From contig CABRZC010000086.1 of the NCBI GenBank assembly GCA_902475375.1, forward strand, positions 1-8,017: 8,017 nt of DNA, given 5' to 3'. This DNA comes from an uncultured Collinsella sp. GTDB lineage: Bacteria > Actinomycetota > Coriobacteriia > Coriobacteriales > Coriobacteriaceae. Under the pieces are notes generated by a model. It did not search any database. It had not been told where the DNA came from and saw only the letters and a list, made by a program, of their open reading frames with translations. Positions 1 through 5,460 of the stretch are shown here, one piece after another (within the stretch, counting starts at the first letter, position 1; every line of letters begins with the position of its first letter). The translations under genes were made by a program, and so were the position numbers.

Positions 1-35
1 CTCCGCAGGGGTGCTTCCCTTGCGGAGGTTTTCTT
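1..35 (+). terminator. Rho-independent-type hairpin with T-rich tail
   Basis: The left arm CTCCGCA (1-7) pairs with TGCGGAG (21-27). GGG (8-10) then pairs with CCC (17-19), with one bulged T at 20 and a 6-nt loop. On the plus strand the stem is followed by GTTTTCTT (28-35), which is the classic terminator layout, so it would stop a plus-strand gene lying left of the window. It also sits directly behind the dxs stop codon (34-36 on the minus strand) and is preceded on that strand by an A-rich run, so it may serve both converging genes. The minus-strand T-tract, if any, lies outside the window. Confidence 0.7.
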
Positions 36-1815
36 ACTCGTTGAGTAGTCTCACGGCTTCGGCGGCCATGTTCTCGACCGTCATGCCGTTCTGCGCGAGC
101 AGTTCGTTGGGGTCGTAGCGGTCGGGGAAGCCCTTGGCGATGCCAAAGGTGCGGGTGCGCAGCGGCGTACAGGCCAAATAACATGCCACGCGTTCGCCCC
201 AGCCGCCGTCCAAGATGCCGTCTTCGATGGTCACGACAACGCGGTGCTCGGCAGCAAGGCTATCGAGGAACTCGCGGTCAAGCTCGGTTGCAAAGCGCGG
301 GTTGACGAGCGTCGCCTCGATACCGTACTCGGCAGCCAAGCGGTTTGCCACGCGCTCGCCCAGCTCAAAGAAGTCGCCAAGCGCAAGTACGGCCACATCG
401 CGGCCCCGACGCACCACGTTGTAGCGCGCGACTCCGTAATCGGCGCCCTCGGCGGGCGCCAAGTCGGGGCGGCTTACCAGGCCAATGCCCGGCACGCGAA
501 TCGCCACGGGATGCTCGCGGTGATCGAGCGACCAGCTCAGCATGGACAGATATTCCTCCATGCAGGCCGGTGCCAAGTAGTGCATGTTGGGAAGACCGCC
601 CAGCATGGAAATATCAAAGAACGAAAGGTGCGTCTCGGACGTGGTGCCAAAGATCGACGCACCAAACACCAGGATGGTTGCGGGGGCGTCGTTGAGGCAC
701 AGGTCGTGCCACAGCTCGTCGTAGGCGCGCTGCAAAAACGTGCCGTACACGCCAAAGACTGGCTTGGCGCCCGAGCGCGCAAGCGCGGTAGCAAAGGTTA
801 CGGCATGCTCCTCGGCAATGCCCGCATCGACGAACTGTTTGCCGGCGGCAGCGCGAAGCTCGGGTGTAAAGCCCATGATGTAGGGCGTGGCGGCCGTGAT
901 GCCAACGACCTGCGGATCGCGTTTGATGGCGGCGCTGAGCGCCTCGCCCGTAATGTCGGCATAGGTGCGCGGCGCAGGCTCGCTCGGGTGGCCCGGGCAA
1001 AGTTTGCGGCCGGTTGCCATATCGAAGGGCCCTACATGATGCCAGTGCTCGGGGTCGCTCTGGGCCGGCTCAAAGCCCTTGCCCTTGGCGGTGGAGACGT
1101 GCAGCACGATGGGATGATCGATATCGCGCAGCTCCTGCAGCGTATCGACCAGCGCTTGGACATCGTTGCCGGCGTCCAGGTAGCGATAGTCGAGCCCCAG
1201 CGCGCGGAAAACGTTGCGCTCACAGGTGCCGTTGCTGGCACGCAGCTCGGCCAGATTGCGATACAAGCCACCGTGGTTTTCGGCGATGGACTGGTCGTTA
1301 TCGTTGACGATGATGATCAGGTTGCTGTCGAGCTCGGCGGCATTGTTAAGGCCCTCAAACGCCAGGCCGCCCGAAAGCGAACCGTCGCCAATAACAGTAA
1401 TGACGTTATACGTGTCACCCGCCAGGTCGCGCGCGTGGGCAAGACCGCAGCCCAAGCTCACCGAGGTCGAGGTGTGACCCATGGCAAACAGGTCATGCTC
1501 GGACTCGTCAGGATTGGCAAAGCCAGAGGCCTCGCCATAACGCTCTGGATCGATATAGGTGTACGCGCGCCCGGTCAGCGCTTTGTGTGCGTAGGTCTGG
1601 TGCGACACGTCAAAGACAATTTTGTCGGTGGGGGAGTTAAACACGCGGTGGAGCGCGACCGTGAGCTCAACGACGCCCAGGTTGGGGGCAACGTGTCCGC
1701 CGACAGCGGCGGAGCTTTCGAGGATGGCGTGGCGAATCTCGTCGCAGAGCTGCGGGAGCTCGGCGCGATTAAGAGCCTTGACGTCCTCGGGCGTTGTCGT
1801 TTGCGTAAGCAGCAT
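34..1815 (-). CDS. dxs: 1-deoxy-D-xylulose-5-phosphate synthase-like ThDP enzyme (divergent)
   Basis: This 593-aa protein belongs to the DXS/transketolase family, which uses thiamine diphosphate (ThDP) to join pyruvate and glyceraldehyde 3-phosphate into DXP for isoprenoids, thiamine and pyridoxal phosphate. It is cytosolic with no membrane segments. Visible motifs in order are GGHVAPNLG with His41, DVSHQTYAHK (69-78), GHTSTS (113-118), GDG (143-145) with NDN (171-173) for ThDP and metal, KGKG near 245, AEEH with the catalytic Glu (334-337), and YGTFLQRAYDELWHD (357-371). The length is slightly under the roughly 620-640 aa of canonical DXS. The substrate-binding segment is degenerate: the usual DRAGxxGxDGxTH reads FGASIFGTTSETH (384-396), so the Arg and Asp are gone and the His is kept, and RYPRG reads RVPGI (440-444). 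It therefore resembles the short DXS-like subfamily, and its exact reaction is uncertain. GGAG lies 12 nt before the ATG. The next plus-strand gene is divergent, across 228 bp. Confidence 0.85.
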   Translation of the reverse strand: MLLTQTTTPEDVKALNRAELPQLCDEIRHAILESSAAVGGHVAPNLGVVELTVALHRVFNSPTDKIVFDVSHQTYAHKALTGRAYTYIDPERYGEASGFANPDESEHDLFAMGHTSTSVSLGCGLAHARDLAGDTYNVITVIGDGSLSGGLAFEGLNNAAELDSNLIIIVNDNDQSIAENHGGLYRNLAELRASNGTCERNVFRALGLDYRYLDAGNDVQALVDTLQELRDIDHPIVLHVSTAKGKGFEPAQSDPEHWHHVGPFDMATGRKLCPGHPSEPAPRTYADITGEALSAAIKRDPQVVGITAATPYIMGFTPELRAAAGKQFVDAGIAEEHAVTFATALARSGAKPVFGVYGTFLQRAYDELWHDLCLNDAPATILVFGASIFGTTSETHLSFFDISMLGGLPNMHYLAPACMEEYLSMLSWSLDHREHPVAIRVPGIGLVSRPDLAPAEGADYGVARYNVVRRGRDVAVLALGDFFELGERVANRLAAEYGIEATLVNPRFATELDREFLDSLAAEHRVVVTIEDGILDGGWGERVACYLACTPLRTRTFGIAKGFPDRYDPNELLAQNGMTVENMAAEAVRLLNE

Positions 1816-1840
1816 CGTTGTGGGTTACTCCATGCGAATC

Positions 1841-1854
1841 GAGCGCCGGCGCTC
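1841..1854 (-). repeat. Perfect 14-bp palindrome upstream of dxs
   Basis: GAGCGCCGGCGCTC is a perfect palindrome about 25 bp upstream of the dxs start codon and just ahead of its GGAG ribosome site. It could be an operator or a small 5' UTR stem. GC-rich palindromes of this size also arise by chance in such DNA, so no function is claimed. Confidence 0.3.
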
Positions 1855-2032
1855 CCTCGGCCGGCACAATTGCACAAAACAGTCTCGCACATTTTGGCGT
1901 TTGATATGTGACGGCGGCGCGGTAATTCGCCAACTGGCGGGGCAAAGCGTTTTGTCCGATGCCATACTGATGTGTTCCATGATGTTTTTATCGATTGTGC
2001 ACAGGCCGTGGATTGTCGCCGCGAGTCGCTGG

Positions 2033-2039
2033 AAGGAGG
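2033..2039 (+). promoter_or_regulatory. Strong Shine-Dalgarno deciding the HD-protein start
   Basis: AAGGAGG ends 4 nt before ATG 2044. The open frame extends upstream to 1972, but the extra 24 codons span this site and have no family-like sequence. The start is therefore placed at 2044. Confidence 0.75.
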
Positions 2040-2043
2040 CAGC

Positions 2044-2580
2044 ATGTCCGATGCCGTTTGTGCCGAGAAAATCGCGTGCGAAGTGGACCATGCCGCCCGT
2101 CAACTGGCACAGTCGGGCCGTCTGGACCTGACGCGCGAGTTTATCCAGCATGGTGACGTGACGGTGTATACGCATGTGACCTCAGTGGCGCGGGCAAGTC
2201 TGTCCTTTGCCGAGTGCTTGGGCCGCGTCGGTGTCTCGGTCGACCGCGCCTCATTGCTGCGCGGGGCCCTGCTGCACGATTACTTTCTCTATGACTGGCA
2301 CGATCCCGATCCGAGCCATCGCCTGCACGGATTTCGGCATCCGTTTTTTGCCCTGGCGCGTGCGGAGGAAGATTTTGAGCTGACGTCGCGCGAGCGGAAT
2401 ATTATCGTGCGGCATATGTTTCCGTTGGTGCCGGTGCCGCCGACGTGTCGTGAGGCATGGATTGTGTGCCTGGCGGATAAATGGTGCGCGCTGCGCGAGA
2501 CGATCGCCGGCCGTCTGCCGCGCAAGGACGAGGCAGACGATGGCGTGAGTAAAGCATCGAGCGAGAAGAGGAGAGGGTAG
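2044..2580 (+). CDS. HD-domain metal-dependent phosphohydrolase-like protein
   Basis: This is a 178-aa soluble protein of the HD superfamily, whose members are usually metal-dependent phosphohydrolases; the substrate here is unknown. Candidate metal ligands appear in the usual order: His44 in VYTHVTSVA, the His78-Asp79 doublet in LLHDYFLYDW, His99 in GFRHP, His124 in IIVRHM, and Asp145 in CLADKW. Together they cover nearly the whole protein. The C-terminal tail (about 158-178) is charged and looks disordered. The stop codon (2578-2580) is 3 nt from the GTG of the downstream CmpB-family membrane gene, so the two are almost certainly co-transcribed. From memory, HD proteins of this type often accompany that membrane family in Firmicutes and Actinobacteria, which suggests a shared but uncharacterised function. 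The start at 2044 is set by AAGGAGG. Confidence 0.8.
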   Translation: MSDAVCAEKIACEVDHAARQLAQSGRLDLTREFIQHGDVTVYTHVTSVARASLSFAECLGRVGVSVDRASLLRGALLHDYFLYDWHDPDPSHRLHGFRHPFFALARAEEDFELTSRERNIIVRHMFPLVPVPPTCREAWIVCLADKWCALRETIAGRLPRKDEADDGVSKASSEKRRG

Positions 2581-2583
2581 ACG

Positions 2584-3603
2584 GTGGGGACCGCGATCGA
2601 CATGGCATTTGACGGCGCGACGCTTGCCGCCTGTCCGCTCTCGGCGCTGGTGCTCTCGTTTGCCTTCTACGGTTTTTGCGGTTGGGCATGGGAATCGACA
2701 GTCTGCGCCATGCTCAACCACGGACGATTTGCCAACAGTGGCTTTTTGCTGGGGCCGTGCTGCCCTATCTATGGTGCGGGCGGCATTGCCTGCTGGCTGC
2801 TGTTGCGCGGGATTCCGGATGCCTCGAGCCAGTTTGTCGCTGCAGCACTCGTATGCAGCGTGATTGAGTACAGCGTAGGCGTGCTGCTGGAAAAAACAAC
2901 GGGCGCTCGCTTTTGGGACTATTCTCACCTGCCGTTTAACCTGCACGGACGCATCTGTCTGTACTGGGCATGCGCGTTTGGCTTGGGTGCGTTGTGCATT
3001 TGCCGTTTATTGGAGCCGGCATTGCTGGGGCTGCTTGGCCATCTGCCGGTGCTGATTGTGCGGATGGCGGCCTTTATCGTCGCGGTCGCGATGATGGTCG
3101 ATGCGGTGTGCTCGTTGGCCAGCTGGCGCCGTTTGTCCGATCAGCTGGAGCGTGTGCGCGCCGACCTTGCCGACCGCATCAACGAGTCGCTTGCCGACGC
3201 GTCTGACTCCATGCTCGAACGTATTCCCGATTCGGCGATCGACTCGGTGGCGCAGACGCATGTCCGCAGCCGTGCCGTTAACGCGTGGCTGGCCGAGCTG
3301 GGCGACGCAACGCTCGATGCCCTGCGTGAGAAGGCTTCGATGCCGACGTTTATCTCGGACGGCGCTCATGGCCTGGCGCTTGCCGCCCGCCGCGTGGCCG
3401 ATGCCGCGCCGAGCGTGCCCCATCCATCGCTCGCCCGTCTCCGTGCCGGCAGGCGCGCGAACCGTCCGGTGCCGAGTGTGTCGCTCAGTCGTCGCGACCT
3501 GCGCTTCTTCAATGCCTTCCCGCGTCTGCGCATCAATCGCTACGAAGGTGTCATTCGAGCTACCGACCTCCGCGACCGAGCCCGCGAGCTGTTCCGGCGC
3601 TAA
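2584..3603 (+). CDS. CmpB/DUF1113-family polytopic membrane protein (putative ABC transporter permease)
   Basis: This 339-aa protein matches the family annotated as 'putative ABC-transporter type IV' (ABC_trans_CmpB, PF06541). Hallmarks are SGFLLGPCCPIYGAGG (52-67), IEYSVGVLLE (94-103) and the signature WDYSHLPFNLHGRICL (111-126). Hydrophobic stretches at about 18-40, 65-77, 83-103, 125-142 and 155-180 suggest four or five membrane helices. A hydrophilic, probably cytoplasmic tail (about 182-339) ends in RRDLRFFNAFPRLRINRYEG, resembling the basic C-terminus common in this family. No ATPase gene is present, so 'ABC permease' is only a family label and the transport function is unproven. The start is GTG 2584, with AGGAG at 2569-2573 and GAGGG closer in; ATG 2602 is a weaker alternative. 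It is coupled to the upstream HD gene by a 3-nt gap. Confidence 0.82.
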   Translation: MGTAIDMAFDGATLAACPLSALVLSFAFYGFCGWAWESTVCAMLNHGRFANSGFLLGPCCPIYGAGGIACWLLLRGIPDASSQFVAAALVCSVIEYSVGVLLEKTTGARFWDYSHLPFNLHGRICLYWACAFGLGALCICRLLEPALLGLLGHLPVLIVRMAAFIVAVAMMVDAVCSLASWRRLSDQLERVRADLADRINESLADASDSMLERIPDSAIDSVAQTHVRSRAVNAWLAELGDATLDALREKASMPTFISDGAHGLALAARRVADAAPSVPHPSLARLRAGRRANRPVPSVSLSRRDLRFFNAFPRLRINRYEGVIRATDLRDRARELFRR

Positions 3604-3634
3604 GAGCTGGAGTCGTAGAGGCGCCTTGCAAGTG

Positions 3635-3778
3635 CGTGTTTCCTAGGGAAGTCACCTTATCGCTCTGCCCAATCGTGATTCCCCTAGGGAAAACACGCTA
3701 CTGTCGTCGCCGACTGTGATTCCCCTAGGGAAAACACGCTAAAGAGCGCCTAGCCGTGATTTCCCTAGGGGAATCACG
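3635..3778. repeat. Array A: four CCCTAGGG-centred palindromes
   Basis: Units lie at 3635-3655 (degenerate, shorter), 3674-3697, 3715-3738 and 3755-3778. The three full units are 24 nt: a GTGATT-type left end, a CCCTAGGG or CCCCTAGGG core, and AAAACACG or AATCACG on the right. The last unit is symmetric except for one T/G pair in a 12-bp arm. Start-to-start distances are 39, 41 and 40 bp, with gaps of 16-18 bp. Positions 3675-3778 match array B (5103-5206) at 99 of 104 bases without indels, and 3708-3778 is identical to 5136-5206. The array lies between the CmpB-family gene and the nuclease-like gene, both on the plus strand. It could be a REP-like element, a set of operators or a recombination site. 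Confidence 0.9.
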
Positions 3779-4010
3779 TTTGAACTGAGGCTACGAGGCG
3801 TCATTGATGCCAGAGGGCCTAGAGAGGGCAAGGAAACTGCCGCCTGCACCTCGAGGACAACCGTTCACCGAGCGACGTAGTTGTGGTGCGCGCCGGGATG
3901 ACGTCTTTGACCTGCGGCGTCAAGCAGTACGTCAAGCTTTTGGTCAGTTAATGGCAAGAGATTGGCAAGGTGCCTTTTGGCTATGCTGCCTCTATTGGGA
4001 GGTGGCTTTC
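3779..4010 (+). other. Upstream region of the nuclease-like gene, with spaced TTGAC/GTCAA half-sites
   Basis: This stretch is open in frame with the downstream gene back to ATG 3807 (GAGG at 3795-3798), but the encoded residues look unlike the family. Within it, TTGAC (3907), GTCAA (3919) and GTCAA (3931) begin exactly 12 bp apart. The first two form an inverted pair with a 7-bp gap. No convincing -35/-10 pair was found. It may be the leader and operator region of the gene, or a genuine N-terminal extension. Confidence 0.35.
3997..4002 (+). promoter_or_regulatory. Shine-Dalgarno favouring GTG 4011 for the nuclease-like gene
   Basis: GGGAGG sits 8 nt before GTG 4011, which is near-ideal spacing. 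ATG 3951 has no such site and ATG 3807 has only GAGG. The residues after 4011 begin directly with the N-terminal DNA-binding-like region expected for this protein type. Confidence 0.55.
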
Positions 4011-4991
4011 GTGAGGAATACCAGCGCACGGCAAAGGATTGAAGAAAAGCTTGATGGGGCGGAGCGCTTGCAGCGTTGTCTAGTGCCCAAAATCAGGGCG
4101 GATCGCGAGGCGCTTCGTCGCGCCGTAGCGGCAGGGGTGGCCGTGCGTCCGTTTAGCGGGATGTTCATGCGCGCCTCCACGTGGGATGCGCTCAAGACGA
4201 GTCCGCGCGTTCGTTGGCGCTATGTTCAAAATACGTTTCTCGACGAGCACCCTGACGAGGCCGTCTGCTCCTTTTCTGCTGCGCTTGACCATGGACTTTG
4301 GGTTTCGAAGAAATATCTGGACACAATTCATCTTGTAGCTAGCGGGCGCTCGCATGGTAGGTGCGGTACAGGAATCCATCGGCATGAGTGCCCTCTAAAT
4401 GAGATCGAGCTAAACGGCACCGTGAAACGAACAACGCTAGAACGGACGGTGCTCGACTGCTCACTTGTTGCTTCTTTTGAAGACGGTCTGGCTATAGCTG
4501 ATAGCGCCCTGCGGTTCTGTAAGCTTGATATCCAAAAGTATCGCGACTATGTTGAAGCGCTGGCGCGAGGTCGTTCTGGGGCCTTGTGCGCTGAGATGGT
4601 GGCGCGCTATGCCGATGGCGCTTCGGAAAGCGGCGGCGAATCCATCGTGCGCGGATTGATTATCGCGCTGGGTTACCTTCCTCCGACCATGTTGCAAGCC
4701 GAGTTTGTTGACCCGATCGATGGCGGTGCGATTCGTGCCGATATGTACTACGAGTTGCCGAATGGGCTTCGCTTAATTATTGAGGTCGATGGTTTTGGCA
4801 AATACGTTGGTGCGGACGGCCTGGGAAAAGAGATGCAAAGGCGCTTGGTTGCAGAGCGTCAACGAGAGTCGCACATTACGGCTCTGGGCATTCCGGTCAT
4901 GAGGGTGCAATTTAGTCGCGTGTACGAGGACGGTTATCTCGAACACCTACTGAGGCGTTTCGGTGTGCCAAAAGTCGCTCCTCATATGTAG
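4011..4991 (+). CDS. Winged-helix plus DUF559/Vsr-like nuclease-fold protein
   Basis: Starting at GTG 4011 this is a 326-aa protein; the frame is open back to 3807. It is built like a large actinobacterial family. The N-terminal region (about 10-60) resembles AbiEi-type winged-helix domains, including AAGVAVRPFSGMFMR (40-54). The middle holds TTLERTVLDC (141-150) and EDGLAIADSALRF (157-169). The C-terminal part (about 205-318) looks like the PD-(D/E)XK/Vsr-like fold: GGESIVR with Glu210, AIRADMYYE with Asp244, then IIEVDGFGKYV with Glu258, Asp260 and Lys264, and IPVMRVQF near the end. These acidic residues fit a nuclease centre, but activity is unproven. Database entries for such proteins vary (DUF559, AbiEi-like antitoxin), and no toxin partner is adjacent. 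Codons such as CTA, GTA, AGG and GGA are commoner than in neighbouring genes, suggesting transfer. The gene lies between two near-identical palindrome arrays. Confidence 0.7.
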   Translation: MRNTSARQRIEEKLDGAERLQRCLVPKIRADREALRRAVAAGVAVRPFSGMFMRASTWDALKTSPRVRWRYVQNTFLDEHPDEAVCSFSAALDHGLWVSKKYLDTIHLVASGRSHGRCGTGIHRHECPLNEIELNGTVKRTTLERTVLDCSLVASFEDGLAIADSALRFCKLDIQKYRDYVEALARGRSGALCAEMVARYADGASESGGESIVRGLIIALGYLPPTMLQAEFVDPIDGGAIRADMYYELPNGLRLIIEVDGFGKYVGADGLGKEMQRRLVAERQRESHITALGIPVMRVQFSRVYEDGYLEHLLRRFGVPKVAPHM

Positions 4992-5101
4992 TGTTGGGCA
5001 GTGGAGGAGATGCTGATAAGGGTTGTTTTGCGTGGTGTGGCTTTTTGATATGGTCATCAGCTTCGTTTTCCTTAAGGGGGCGTTACCCTGCTCCGCCCAG
5101 T
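4992..5101. other. Spacer after the nuclease-like gene
   Basis: No gene is seen. A 6-bp inverted pair (GCTGAT at 5012, ATCAGC at 5056) is separated by 38 nt and is followed by short T runs. That is too weak to call a terminator. The stretch is richer in A and T than the surrounding genes. Confidence 0.3.
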
Positions 5102-5206
5102 TGTGATCTCCCTAGGGAAAACACGCTATTGCCGACGCCGACTGTGATTCCCCTAGGGAAAACACGCTAAAGAGCGCCTAGCCGTGATTTCCCTAGGGGA
5201 ATCACG
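5102..5206. repeat. Array B: three CCCTAGGG-centred palindromes
   Basis: The 24-nt units lie at 5102-5125, 5143-5166 and 5183-5206, with starts 41 and 40 bp apart, exactly the spacing of the last three units of array A. The block is in direct orientation to array A and matches it at 99 of 104 positions, including identical 16-nt DNA between the last two units. The last unit is again the symmetric form. Array B lies downstream of the nuclease-like gene and upstream of the amtB leader. Confidence 0.9.
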
Positions 5207-5298
5207 GACGAATCTGATGCGGAGTCTGCCTTGGGACTGCCTTGCCTCTGCATATAGCTGATTTGAAATGCGGGCATAGATGGTCTCTTGATTTACGC

Positions 5299-5336
5299 GT
5301 TTCCCCTTCGTTTCGCGTCCGTTGCCGCGCCGTTTC
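5299..5336 (+). promoter_or_regulatory. Four GTTKC boxes at 11-bp spacing upstream of amtB (GlnR-like operator candidate)
   Basis: GTTTC (5299), GTTTC (5310), GTTGC (5321) and GTTTC (5332) each begin 11 bp after the previous one. A further GTTTC lies at 5352. Read on the minus strand these are GAAAC-type boxes with 6-nt gaps, the arrangement described for actinobacterial GlnR sites (GTnAC-n6-GAAAC repeats). Its place ahead of an ammonium transporter fits nitrogen control. Whether this organism has GlnR is unknown, and no confident -35/-10 was assigned in 5207-5460. Confidence 0.35.
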
Positions 5337-5460
5337 CAAGATTGCGGCACCGTTTCCATTCGACAACGCAGCGTTTAACAACGCCGTATCTGGTCTACAC
5401 CAGTTGCCCCTCGGCCGCATTATGGGCGCCGACAACGTTCATGCGACCAAGGGGGAGCGA

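Noticed and set aside
244..1911. Long plus-strand open frame (555 codons) opposite dxs
   Set aside because: It is antisense to a gene with clear family motifs. Its translation is rich in Arg, Gly, Ala and Val with no recognisable domain, as expected from GC-rich shadow frames.
2251..2946. Minus-strand open frame of 231 codons across the HD and CmpB-family genes
   Set aside because: It crosses two well-supported genes on the other strand and has no domain or ribosome site.
3715..3738. CRP or TnrA/GlnR-Bacillus type operator (TGTGA or TGTNA half-sites)
   Set aside because: TGTGA and TCAC-like ends are present, but the gap between half-sites is about 12 bp, not the 6-7 bp those regulators need.
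3674..3778. CRISPR array
   Set aside because: Spacers are only 16-18 nt, the repeats are palindromic and vary, the spacers are shared between the two arrays, and no cas gene is nearby.
5012..5065. Terminator for the nuclease-like gene
   Set aside because: The 6-bp stem GCTGAT/ATCAGC has a 38-nt loop and only a broken T run after it.
3635..5206. Classical insertion sequence or composite transposon
   Set aside because: There is no DDE, serine or HUH transposase motif and no clear target-site duplication outside the arrays. The flanking repeats are themselves arrays of palindromes, not IS ends.
5242..5460. N-terminal extension of AmtB by 73 residues
   Set aside because: The extra residues do not resemble a signal peptide or any Amt N-terminus, whereas ATG 5461 has a strong ribosome site and gives the canonical start.
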